Shown piece by piece: positions 1 to 6,264 of a DNA stretch of 15,693 nt. Location: assembly GCA_964502665.1 (NCBI GenBank), contig CAZCXP010000053.1, positions 1-15,693 on the forward strand, read 5' to 3'. Under the pieces are notes generated by a model, which saw only the letters and a list, made by a program, of their open reading frames with translations, was not told where the DNA came from and made no database searches. Source of the DNA: SOKG01 sp964502665. Its GTDB lineage: Bacteria > Chloroflexota > Dehalococcoidia > SZUA-161. The position numbers and the translations under genes are program-made. Position 1 is the stretch's first letter. Each line of letters begins with the position of its first letter.

Positions 1-134
1 GAGGAGTGGTGCGCCACAGCGCACTGAAATCAAACACCCGTACCAAACCTGCTTTGATCAACTGCCTTCTACCGAGCGCGTCGCACCAGTGGGTTTCGTT
101 AAGTCTGACACCCGACTTCCCGCAATTCTACGCC
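1..134. other. Left-edge region without an assignable gene
   Basis: No recognisable gene. On the plus strand a frame runs in from the left edge and stops at 25-27 (TGA); eight codons are too few to identify. On the minus strand a frame is open from about position 120 to the left edge but has no convincing start or ribosome binding site. The segment GTGGGTTTCGTT at about 89-100 resembles part of the palindromic repeat at 11873-11906, so some of this stretch may be a degenerate repeat copy. Confidence 0.3.
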
Positions 135-311
135 CTAACTGAACTCGTCGAATCTCCTCTTTAACGCGTTTCTCAGGCTGAAATAGCTGTCCACTATTTG
201 CTCAATTTCACGATCCATGCGTTTTGAGCTATCTACGCCCTCGAGGATTTTGGACGCCACAGGGATTATCAACAAGGCGGCAACCAAATGTCTGGTCTTG
301 TCATCTATCAT
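135..311 (-). CDS. Small hypothetical protein (58 aa)
   Basis: A complete short ORF, unrecognised as a family. It begins with ATG at 311-309 and ends with TAG at 137-135. The start is supported by a purine-rich Shine-Dalgarno stretch just upstream (GGAGGGAAGGAATC directly before the ATG) and by a promoter-like pair at 391-420. The product starts MIDDKTRHLVAALLIIPVAS, a short hydrophobic helix of about 12 residues, and continues as a charged, probably helical tail rich in Lys, Arg, Asp and Glu. There is no cysteine motif and no clear signal peptide. It is divergent from the lipoprotein gene at 641. It could be a small membrane-associated protein or a regulator; the sequence does not decide this. 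Confidence 0.5.
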   Translation of the reverse strand: MIDDKTRHLVAALLIIPVASKILEGVDSSKRMDREIEQIVDSYFSLRNALKRRFDEFS

Positions 312-390
312 GATTCCTTCCCTCCGCTGTTGCTGGTACTAGCACTCCAGCACCGCTAATTGAGGTCCTGCGCCATAGACTCTTGCTGTT

Positions 391-420
391 ATTATAAAAC
401 ATCGCAGCACAATATCCCAA
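391..420 (-). promoter_or_regulatory. Candidate sigma70-type promoter for the 58-aa ORF
   Basis: On the minus strand a perfect -10 hexamer TATAAT (391-396) lies 18 nt from TTGGGA (415-420), which matches 4 of 6 bases of the -35 consensus. The predicted transcript would start about 70 nt upstream of the ATG at 311. Confidence 0.4.
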
Positions 421-440
421 GCGGTAAGGAATTTGGAAGC

Positions 441-469
441 TTGACAAACTTGGTGAAAAGTGTTACAAG
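441..469 (+). promoter_or_regulatory. Candidate sigma70-type promoter for the lipoprotein gene
   Basis: A perfect -35 TTGACA (441-446), a 17-nt spacer and a weaker -10 TACAAG (464-469). It is divergent from the promoter at 391-420. It implies a leader of about 165 nt before the lipoprotein start at 641; that leader contains a short hairpin (AGTCC/GGACT) near 551-565. Confidence 0.4.
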
Positions 470-640
470 TCTTACAGTCCGTTTACCTATGGCTTAAAAC
501 AGGGACTTACCTATTTATTTAAGATGATATCTAGGGCATAGGCAGTCCACTAGTCCATGCGGACTGAAGAGCGATGCCCCGGATAGCGCGAGAGGGGAAA
601 TACGGGTATGGTCCATAGACTGCTTGGGAAAGAGGTGATG

Positions 641-1267
641 ATGACAATGAAAAAGATGAGCATCATGGCGATGCTGATGCTGGTCAGCATCGCACCCTTG
701 TCTGTGACTGGGTGCGGTGGCGAGACACAAACGTCGACAGCCTCACAGACGCCCGCCAGACCGGACGTGAGCGTCTTCTCAAAGTATGGCTTCTCCTTTG
801 AGTATCCCACGGATTTCCTTGTTTGGCATGATGGACTGTTGGATGCGGACGCAAATGAGAACTCAGGCACGGTTCAAGTTGCGCCGCAAGAAGAAGGATT
901 TCCCCTTTTCGCAGTAAGTTGGGTGAAGACCTGGCGGTGGGGTTTGGAAGGCGGCCTGGAATTCGGTTTCGCCGGAATTGAGAAGTGCGAAGGAGTTAGA
1001 AGCGTTCAGAAAGGCGATTTCGTGGAGACAACCAAATCAGAACACCGCCTGCTTTATAAAGAGGGACACCGCCTGCTTTATCAATACTATACTGCTACGA
1101 CCATGACCGAAGGTGAGACCGTGTATGGAATAGTTGGAGCCTTCTATTGTGATAATACTCAAAGGGCGTTTAGTTTGCTAACGATGCAAAAGACCACTAC
1201 TGCGGTTTCCACTCAGGAAGCTCTTGACAACTTCAAAGATTACTTGGACTACTTCGCTTGCCACTGA
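641..1267 (+). CDS. Putative lipoprotein with YGFSFEYP segment
   Basis: Predicted exported lipoprotein of unknown function, 208 aa from the chosen start. The N-terminus has KK, a hydrophobic core and a lipobox V-T-G-C with the lipidated Cys at residue 25, followed by a Ser/Thr/Gln-rich linker to about residue 40. The mature domain begins YGFSFEYPTDF, a pattern seen in PsbP-like or Mog1-like extracytoplasmic domains; this resemblance is weak and is inference. ATG 641 was chosen because AGAGG at 631-635 is 5 nt upstream and gives a signal peptide of normal length. In-frame ATGs at 638 and 608 are alternatives (608 adds 11 residues; GAGAGGGG lies 11 nt before it). Residues near 134-149 contain an 8-aa tandem duplication (HRLLYKEG then HRLLY). 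The gene appears to be transcribed alone. Confidence 0.72.
   Translation: MTMKKMSIMAMLMLVSIAPLSVTGCGGETQTSTASQTPARPDVSVFSKYGFSFEYPTDFLVWHDGLLDADANENSGTVQVAPQEEGFPLFAVSWVKTWRWGLEGGLEFGFAGIEKCEGVRSVQKGDFVETTKSEHRLLYKEGHRLLYQYYTATTMTEGETVYGIVGAFYCDNTQRAFSLLTMQKTTTAVSTQEALDNFKDYLDYFACH
1042..1081 (+). repeat. In-frame 24-nt tandem duplication inside the lipoprotein gene
   Basis: A 16-nt block is identical at 1042-1057 and 1066-1081, a period of 24 nt. It duplicates eight codons (HRLLYKEG/HRLLYQYY) without breaking the frame. Confidence 0.7.
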
Positions 1268-1572
1268 TATGTGGCAGCATCAACTTGGTTGGCTGGACGC
1301 ACTACTCTTTGCCAAGGAGCCAAGAATCTCTATCCCTTTATGATACTTCTCTGATTACTTCTACAGGCCATCTATGATTTCAGGCAAAGCGCGATTTGTC
1401 AATCGAGCCCAGCCGGATGGGGGCTAAACAGGCAATGCCAGCAGGAACAAGGCAAACCACCCGCAGCGAAAGGGGGAATAAAATACCCCCTCAAGTAGTA
1501 CCTAAAGGTGATTGTAATACCTCCTTGACCGAAGGCAGAATGTTTGCTGAGGGAATCGAGGGGGTGATAGCA
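1268..1572 (+). other. Noncoding spacer with several predicted hairpins
   Basis: About 300 bp between the lipoprotein and the Cys-rich gene. A frame is open from about 1396 into the downstream gene but its composition looks non-coding. Visible stems include CGATT/AATCG near 1392-1405, AGCCC/GGGCT near 1406-1427, and AGGGGG/CCCCCT with a 9-nt loop near 1470-1492. A stretch reading GGCAAACC followed by GCGAAAGGGGG is faintly like a cyclic-di-GMP-I riboswitch, but the diagnostic GACGCAAAGCC block is absent. It could be a structured leader for the gene at 1573; no class was recognised. Confidence 0.3.
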
Positions 1573-1812
1573 ATGGCTGACAAGTATCATGAATGCTGCC
1601 CCAAGCTATACGAATGCTCCAGGATCAGGATGGCACCAATGATCAGAGCGCTCCTTCGCTGCACTGCTGAAGAAGCTATGAAGTCTATCTGTGCAAACTG
1701 TGATGAGAGGCCAGAGGTTTCAGCGGTCAGGAAAGAGATTAAAGGTGATATTCGACAGGAAGAGCCGCTATTTACAGCTCAGGACCCCCCGGGCTCTTCA
1801 GACTGCCCATAG
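1573..1812 (+). CDS. Cysteine-rich small protein (79 aa)
   Basis: Unrecognised small protein with seven cysteines (residues 8, 9, 15, 30, 40, 43 and 78), arranged as CC, then single Cys, then C-x2-C (CANC). This suggests metal binding, probably zinc or an Fe-S cluster, but no family was identified. The in-frame ORF extends up to 1396, but the upstream 59 codons look non-coding (Pro/Arg/Gln-rich, no hydrophobic pattern). ATG 1573 was chosen because GAGGGGGTGAT lies directly upstream at normal spacing. The last 34 bp overlap the alternative tail of the convergent zinc-ribbon ORF. The middle (APMIRALLRCTAEEAMKSICANC) could be one amphipathic helix. Confidence 0.5.
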   Translation: MADKYHECCPKLYECSRIRMAPMIRALLRCTAEEAMKSICANCDERPEVSAVRKEIKGDIRQEEPLFTAQDPPGSSDCP

Positions 1813-1830
1813 TGCAACACGCTCCGTAAG

Positions 1831-2055
1831 TTATCGATGACGTCTCCTTCTACCCGAACCACGGCTTGGTGCCGGAAAGGGCTTCCTATACATTCGGCAC
1901 CTTTCATTTGCACAGGACCAGCCAACTGTCCCAGTAAAGAATAACCATCTCTTGCCCTTGATAGGGTAAACATTGGGACTGCCGCAAAAGGGGCATAGGG
2001 GTCGCCTCTTAGACTCCTCAACGCCGGCATAGTACTCGTCTTCCCTTTTAGGCAT
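1831..2055 (-). CDS. Zinc-ribbon small protein, possibly frameshifted at its 3' end
   Basis: A 74-aa product with a zinc-ribbon pattern: C-P-F-C at residues 21-24 (CPFCGSPNVY) and a second pair at 48 and 53 (CANERC). The start ATG 2055 has AGGGG about 7 nt upstream and lies 27 bp after the nitroreductase stop, so the two are probably co-transcribed. The C-terminus in this frame (PSRGSGRRRRHR) looks out of register. The neighbouring minus frame, ending at 1779, instead reads VVRVEGDVIDNLRSVL, which looks like real protein. A one- or two-base frameshift just after the last Cys pair would join the two. Either the gene is recently broken, or the assembly has an indel, or the Arg-rich tail is genuine. 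Confidence 0.5.
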   Translation of the reverse strand: MPKREDEYYAGVEESKRRPLCPFCGSPNVYPIKGKRWLFFTGTVGWSCANERCRMYRKPFPAPSRGSGRRRRHR

Positions 2056-2082
2056 CCTTAACCCCTACGAACCCAGCAAAGT

Positions 2083-2652
2083 CTAGCCAACTATGATGTC
2101 ATCCAGTGATCTTTTCGGAACGTGGTGTATACCCTTGCTGTCGCGCCAGTACCTGACATCTCCGGCAGGATTGACGGTCTCTATTACCACCGTTTCCCTG
2201 GGCTTGCCGAGAGCCAGGACAAGAAGTATCTCATATCGGTGCGGTATTTCCAGTGCCTTGCGCAGTCCACGTTCATCTACCGCACCGACGATGCAGCCCC
2301 CCAGTCCCCTCTCCACCGCGCCCAGAAGCATGCTTTGAGCCGCTATGCCATGGTCACAGCGCAAAGGATGGCTTATCTCGGTGTCCTGGAGAATGATTAT
2401 ATACGCCGCTGGCCTTTCCCCCTCGCACGGACCAGGCCAGTCTGTGAGATAAGCGGCCCAGGCGAGGTGTGAGAATACCAAAGCATTCCTTTGAGGGTCA
2501 CAGGAAAGGATATATCTCAGCGGTTGCATATTGGCTGCAGACGCAGAGTGCCTCGCCAGGTCGATAAGCTCCCTCAGCGTCTCAAGCTCGACAGCGACTT
2601 CCTGATAGAACCGCCGATAGCTCCTGTTCTTCAGTATTAAATCTCTTATCAC
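2083..2652 (-). CDS. Nitroreductase family protein
   Basis: FMN-dependent nitroreductase-fold oxidoreductase, 189 aa, usual length for the compact family. The N-terminal flavin-contacting motif is NRSYRRF (residues 9-15), followed by LRELIDLARHSASAANMQPLRY. A later segment HGIAAQSMLLGAVERGLGGCIVG matches the helix and flavin-binding region of the family. The C-terminus is VRYWRDSKGIHHVPKRSLDDII. The start is GTG at 2652-2650, because GAGGAG (2659-2664 on the opposite strand) sits exactly 6 nt upstream. The longer frame reaching 2940 overlaps the divergent lipoprotein gene and its signal peptide and is rejected. The substrate cannot be read from sequence. It heads a short operon with the zinc-ribbon ORF. 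Confidence 0.85.
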   Translation of the reverse strand: MIRDLILKNRSYRRFYQEVAVELETLRELIDLARHSASAANMQPLRYILSCDPQRNALVFSHLAWAAYLTDWPGPCEGERPAAYIIILQDTEISHPLRCDHGIAAQSMLLGAVERGLGGCIVGAVDERGLRKALEIPHRYEILLVLALGKPRETVVIETVNPAGDVRYWRDSKGIHHVPKRSLDDIIVG

Positions 2653-2695
2653 GCCGATCTCCTCAATATCACCGGAAAACACCATTGCTGGGGGC

Positions 2696-2724
2696 TTGCT
2701 TCGGACCTCTTGTGGTAGTATAAA
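2696..2724 (+). promoter_or_regulatory. Candidate promoter for the coiled-coil lipoprotein
   Basis: TTGCTT (2696-2701), a 17-nt spacer and TATAAA (2719-2724), in the gap between the divergent nitroreductase and lipoprotein genes. Predicted transcription start is about 60 nt before the ATG at 2795. Confidence 0.4.
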
Positions 2725-2794
2725 TATCAGTGAGGGATATCGCAAGTGTATGGTTTCGTCCTTACACAACATAAATGGCACAGGGGAGGGAGAC

Positions 2795-3355
2795 ATGAGA
2801 GCGAAGGGATTTCTGGCTTGCATCGTATTTGTCTTGATTTCACTCGTAGCAGCGAGCTGCACTACTGGAGTTTCCCAGAAAGAGTACGACGACGTTAGCA
2901 GCGAGCTGGCGCAGACAGAGGAGGAACTGGCAGCAACCAAAGGAAATCTCTCTGAGATTCAGACTAAGCTGTCTCAGACCGAGGCAATGCTGGCGCAGTC
3001 CCAATTAGAACTGGAGGCTCTCAGGCTTGCACCAGCGACATTAGAGGTGGTTTTTGTCGACCGTGGTGGAATAGGGAGACTGGTTAGTCTCAAAGTAACC
3101 AAGGAAACCGCAGAGGGGAACTGGGTCGTTGAGTGCCATCTGGAGCAGACTGGTCCACTGCCTACCCTGGTAAATGTGGTTGATGTTGAGCTATATATTG
3201 AGGACCGCTTCATTGATTCCGAGAGATGGATTGACGTTTCTTCGAGCGGTTTTGCAGTCACTAAGCCGAGTATCAGGCTGGATACAGGCACAGGTGAGTT
3301 CGTCGAATCAATCGAGCTTAGAGTCGTGCCTGCATTTAAGGTGTTTGGCACATAA
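2795..3355 (+). CDS. Putative lipoprotein with N-terminal coiled coil
   Basis: Exported lipoprotein of unknown function, 186 aa. The signal peptide MRAKGFLACIVFVLISLVAASC ends in a lipobox A-A-S-C with Cys at residue 22. Residues 27-77 form a probable coiled coil (SSELAQTEEELAATKGNLSEIQTKLSQTE...), recalling the stalk of SlyB- or Lpp-like spacer lipoproteins. Residues 80-186 are a beta-rich domain without a recognised motif. ATG 2795 was chosen because GGGGAGGGAGA lies immediately upstream and the signal peptide is then well formed; the frame upstream to 2696 has no leader character. It is single-gene by context, with tRNA-Leu 24 bp downstream. Confidence 0.78.
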   Translation: MRAKGFLACIVFVLISLVAASCTTGVSQKEYDDVSSELAQTEEELAATKGNLSEIQTKLSQTEAMLAQSQLELEALRLAPATLEVVFVDRGGIGRLVSLKVTKETAEGNWVVECHLEQTGPLPTLVNVVDVELYIEDRFIDSERWIDVSSSGFAVTKPSIRLDTGTGEFVESIELRVVPAFKVFGT

Positions 3356-3378
3356 AAACAACTGGGGACTTCCTATTG

Positions 3379-3460
3379 GGGGAAGTGTCGGAAATGGCAG
3401 ACGAGCATGACTTAGGATCATGTGCCGCAAGGCGTGGGGGTTCGAATCCCCCCTTCCCCA
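3379..3460 (+). tRNA. tRNA-Leu(UAG)
   Basis: Complete 82-nt class II tRNA. The acceptor pairs GGGGAAG (3379-3385) with CTTCCCC (3453-3459), with discriminator A at 3460. The anticodon stem is CATGA/TCATG with loop CTTAGGA (3411-3417), giving anticodon TAG. A variable arm (GCC/GGC stem with GCAA loop, 3424-3433) and a T-arm GGGGG-TTCGAAT-CCCCC follow. CCA is not encoded. The long variable arm plus A73 supports leucine. Confidence 0.95.
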
Positions 3461-3498
3461 TTCAGACAAAGAAGAGATAGCAAGCTGATATGCTTTCA

Positions 3499-3708
3499 AC
3501 TAGAGCGAATCCAGGCGGATGTTATGAATACTGCTGGTATTTAGCCTGCCCGGNNNNNNNNNNNNNNNNNNNNNNNNNNNNNNNNNNNNNNNNNNNNNNN
3601 NNNNNNNNNNNNNNNNNNNNNNNNNNNNNNNNNNNNNNNNNNNNNNNNNNNNNACTAGAGCGAATCCAGGCGGATGTTATGAATACTGCTGGTATTTAGC
3701 CTGCCCGG
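3499..3708. other. Assembly gap of 100 N with 55-nt duplicated flanks
   Basis: Positions 3554-3653 are exactly 100 N. The 55 nt before the gap (3499-3553) are repeated exactly after it (3654-3708). This is what two contigs sharing a terminal k-mer-length overlap look like when joined with a fixed-size gap. If collapsed, tRNA-Leu and the NuoG-like stop are only about 100 bp apart and no gene is missing between them. Confidence 0.85.
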
Positions 3709-3724
3709 CGCTATTTACGCCGGG
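3704..3724 (-). terminator. GC-rich hairpin over the stop codon of the NuoG-like gene
   Basis: A perfect 7-bp stem CCCGGCG/CGCCGGG with a 7-nt loop. The TAA stop of the minus-strand gene lies in the loop. No U-tract follows, so it is only a terminator candidate; it could instead be an mRNA 3'-end stabiliser or a cause of the assembly break next to it. Confidence 0.3.
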
Positions 3725-4323
3725 GTGCGCGCCAGAACATCCTGGACCGTGATGCCTTCAAAGGAAGCGCCATCGGTCTCCCGTGGAATCTTGCCTGTGG
3801 GGCAAAGGCCAAAGCACTCCCGGCAATCCATGCACACTCCCGTCGAGACCACTTCATCAATGAATGCCACACGCCTGTTTACGCCCCTGCCAACAAACGT
3901 TATGGCATTAGCCCCTTTGACCTCTGCGCAGTAGCGAACACAGAGTCCACAGAGTATACACTGGGTTACTTCAGATTTGAACCTCGGCTTCTCTACGCCG
4001 TACTGGCTTGCGAGCTCCGACAGAACCGGAGCAGAGGCAAGCATTAGCTCCAGGAGCATTTTGCGCATCTTGGTAACCTTAGGGGAATCTGTCTTCACGG
4101 CTAGCCCATTTTCCACGTTGTATACGCAAGAAGTGACCAGCCTCGTCTTCCCGTTTCTTGATATTTCCACGGTGCAAAGCCTGCAAGCGCCATAAGGAGC
4201 CAGCTTCTCGTGGTAACAAAGGGTCGGGATATGAATCCCGGCGGCTCGGGCTGCTTCGAGTATCGTCATTCCCTCTTCAGCTTCAACATCTTTGCCATCG
4301 ATCTTCAAGCGCACTTTCTTCAT
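3715..4323 (-). CDS. NuoG/HoxU-like iron-sulfur subunit of an NAD(P)H module
   Basis: Short NuoG N-terminal homologue, 202 aa, comparable to HoxU-type diaphorase subunits. Residues 1-75 are a [2Fe-2S] ferredoxin domain with ligands C36, C47, C50 and C66. Residues 120-175 hold two [4Fe-4S] motifs, C122-x2-C-x2-C-x3-C132 (CILCGLCVRYC) and C164-x2-C-x2-C-x3-C174 (CMDCRECFGLCP). Complete NuoG and HoxU proteins have a His-x3-Cys-x2-Cys-x5-Cys cluster (N5) between these domains. Here the matching stretch, residues 91-108 (LELMLASAPVLSELASQY), has no His or Cys, so that cluster is absent. The start overlaps the NuoF-like stop by 4 nt (ATGA), indicating translational coupling. It would pass electrons from the flavin subunit to a partner not encoded here. 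Confidence 0.85.
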   Translation of the reverse strand: MKKVRLKIDGKDVEAEEGMTILEAARAAGIHIPTLCYHEKLAPYGACRLCTVEISRNGKTRLVTSCVYNVENGLAVKTDSPKVTKMRKMLLELMLASAPVLSELASQYGVEKPRFKSEVTQCILCGLCVRYCAEVKGANAITFVGRGVNRRVAFIDEVVSTGVCMDCRECFGLCPTGKIPRETDGASFEGITVQDVLARTPA

Positions 4324-6245
4324 TCCCGCTTTCCTTTCTTGCGCACCACCTCAGTACCCAAGGGAAGCGCTGCCGGTACCGGCTCGCCAGAGATTCTCAA
4401 CACGGCGGAGAAGCGAGTTGGGCAAACCTCAAAGCAAGTATTGCACTTGCTGCACTTCTCCTGATCAATGATGTGAACAAGGTTCTTGCCGCCGCTGATT
4501 GCTTCCACGGGGCATTCTCTGAGACAGATTCCACAGGCTGAGCACTTATCGGGATCGATATAGTATGAGATGAGGGCTTTGCAGACCCCAGCAGGGCAAC
4601 GCTTCTGCTCTATATGCGCTTCATACTCATCCCGGAAGTACTTTATGGTGCTGAGTACCGGATTGGGCGCGGTTTGCCCCAGAGCACACAAAGAGACGTC
4701 CTGAACCACCTCGGATATCTCCTCCAGGAGCTCGATGTCACCGGTATCGCCTTCACCCCCGCAGATTCTACCCAGTATAGCCGCCATCTGCTCAAGACCC
4801 GCGCGGCATGGTATGCACTTGCCGCAGGACTCATCGGCAAGAAAGTTAGTGAAGTACCTGGCCACGTCCACCATGCAGGTATCCTCGTCCATTACAACCA
4901 TGCCGCCGGAGCCCATCATGGAACCCGCTCCTGTAAGCTCATCGAAATCCACAGTAAGATCAATAAGGCTTTCCGGCAGACATCCCCCAGAGGGGCCGCC
5001 TGTCTGAACCGCTTTGAATTTCTTACCCTGACGAATCCCACCACCTATGGTGTAGATGATCTCTCTAAGGGTCATCCCCATAGGCACTTCCACCAGCCCG
5101 GTATTATTCACCTTGCCCACCAGAGAGAATATCTTGGTTCCCTTGCTGCCTTCAGTTCCGATGTTTGTGAACCAGTCAGCGCCGTTATTGATTATCAGGG
5201 GTACGTTGGCCCAGGTCTCCACATTGTTGAGATTGGTCGGCCTTTCCCATATTCCTCTCACAGCGGTGCGGATGTACTTTGGCCTCGGCTCACCCACTAT
5301 TCCCTCAATGGCAGTCATCAGGGCGCTGGACTCACCAGAAACGAAAGCTCCAGCTCCACGATGTATACTAACATCGAAATCGAAGCCGGAGCCGAGTATG
5401 TTTCTCCCCAGCAGACCATATTGCCGCGCCTGACTCAGAGCCAGGGTAAGATTGCTCACCGCAAGAGGATACTCCTGACGCACGTAAACATACCCTTCGT
5501 GCGAGCCAATGGCATAGGCGCCGATCGTGAGCCCCTCCAGCACACTGTGAGGATTGCCCTCAAGCAAGCTCCTGTCCATAAAGGCACCCGGGTCACCTTC
5601 GTCTGCATTGACGACGACATACTTTGTATCTCCCGGGGCATCGCGAGTGGTCTCCCACTTCACTCCAGCGGGGAACCCTCCGCCACCCCTCCCCCTCAGA
5701 TTAGCCCGCTTCACCGTCTCCAGCACTTCCTCGGGGCTCATCTCAGAAAGAACCCTGGCTAAGGCAGAATAACCTCCGAGTGCAATGTAATCGTCGATAC
5801 TCTTTGGATCAATAAGTCTGTTATTGCCGAATACAATCCGTCTCTGGTGTTTGTAGAAAGGTATCTCGCCCTCATGCGCTATCCTTTCCCCGCTGGCATC
5901 TTTGTACAGCAACCGATCAACCAGCTCCTTATCCGCCGATATCTTGGACACGACCTCAGGAACATCGCCTGGCTTCACCCCAAGATAGCAGATCTCCTCC
6001 GGGAAGATGACAACGATGGGGCCCCTCTCACAGAAGCCGTGGCAGCCAGTACGCCGGACATCCACCTTTCTCTTAAGGCCATTCCTTGAGATCTCGCTAA
6101 GGACGGCCTGGTAGACCTTATCAGAGCCGAGGGCATGGCAGCCCGTGCCCGAGCAAATAGTAATGCAGGGCTTGTTCGGGTCCCTCTTCGATAATATCTG
6201 CGCTCTCTTTTTTTCTAACTCAGCAGGCGACTTCAGTCGAGCCAT
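4320..6245 (-). CDS. nuoF: NuoF/HydB-like NAD(P)H-binding flavoprotein with C-terminal ferredoxin
   Basis: Flavoprotein subunit that oxidises NAD(P)H with FMN, 641 aa, longer than NuoF of respiratory complex I. Domains: a thioredoxin-like [2Fe-2S] domain (C31, C36, C68, C72); the FMN/NADH core, with RGRGGGGFPAGVKWE at 184-198 and NADEGDPGAFMDRS at 213-226; an SLBB segment near 380-430; the N3-type [4Fe-4S] site C474-x2-C-x2-C480 with C520; and a C-terminal 2x[4Fe-4S] ferredoxin (C568/571/574/578 and C598/601/604/608). This order matches HydB- and HndC-type subunits of NAD(P)-linked, often electron-bifurcating, enzymes. ATG 6245 was chosen over 6272 because AAGGA (6253-6257 on the opposite strand) lies 7 nt upstream. 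The SD overlaps the end region of the preceding NuoE-like gene, so the genes are tightly coupled. Confidence 0.93.
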   Translation of the reverse strand: MARLKSPAELEKKRAQILSKRDPNKPCITICSGTGCHALGSDKVYQAVLSEISRNGLKRKVDVRRTGCHGFCERGPIVVIFPEEICYLGVKPGDVPEVVSKISADKELVDRLLYKDASGERIAHEGEIPFYKHQRRIVFGNNRLIDPKSIDDYIALGGYSALARVLSEMSPEEVLETVKRANLRGRGGGGFPAGVKWETTRDAPGDTKYVVVNADEGDPGAFMDRSLLEGNPHSVLEGLTIGAYAIGSHEGYVYVRQEYPLAVSNLTLALSQARQYGLLGRNILGSGFDFDVSIHRGAGAFVSGESSALMTAIEGIVGEPRPKYIRTAVRGIWERPTNLNNVETWANVPLIINNGADWFTNIGTEGSKGTKIFSLVGKVNNTGLVEVPMGMTLREIIYTIGGGIRQGKKFKAVQTGGPSGGCLPESLIDLTVDFDELTGAGSMMGSGGMVVMDEDTCMVDVARYFTNFLADESCGKCIPCRAGLEQMAAILGRICGGEGDTGDIELLEEISEVVQDVSLCALGQTAPNPVLSTIKYFRDEYEAHIEQKRCPAGVCKALISYYIDPDKCSACGICLRECPVEAISGGKNLVHIIDQEKCSKCNTCFEVCPTRFSAVLRISGEPVPAALPLGTEVVRKKGKRE

Positions 6246-6264
6246 GATCACTTCCTTTTGCAGG

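Noticed and set aside
1400..1500. Cyclic-di-GMP-I (GEMM) riboswitch
   Set aside because: Only GGCAAACC and a GCGAAA-like turn are present; the second conserved block (GACGCAAAGCC) and the receptor helix are missing.
1396..1572. Longer start for the Cys-rich protein
   Set aside because: The upstream codons look non-coding and overlap predicted hairpins; ATG 1573 has a good SD.
2653..2940. N-terminal extension of the nitroreductase up to 2940
   Set aside because: It overlaps the signal peptide and coiled coil of the divergent lipoprotein, and a GTG with a well-placed GAGGAG defines the start at 2652.
3368..3386. Hairpin ACTTCC/GGAAGT as terminator of the lipoprotein gene
   Set aside because: Its right arm is the 5' acceptor strand of tRNA-Leu and no U-tract follows.
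4614..5762. Long plus-strand ORF of 382 codons
   Set aside because: It is antisense to the NuoF-like gene, whose motifs are unmistakable; the plus frame has no recognisable domain and is a shadow.
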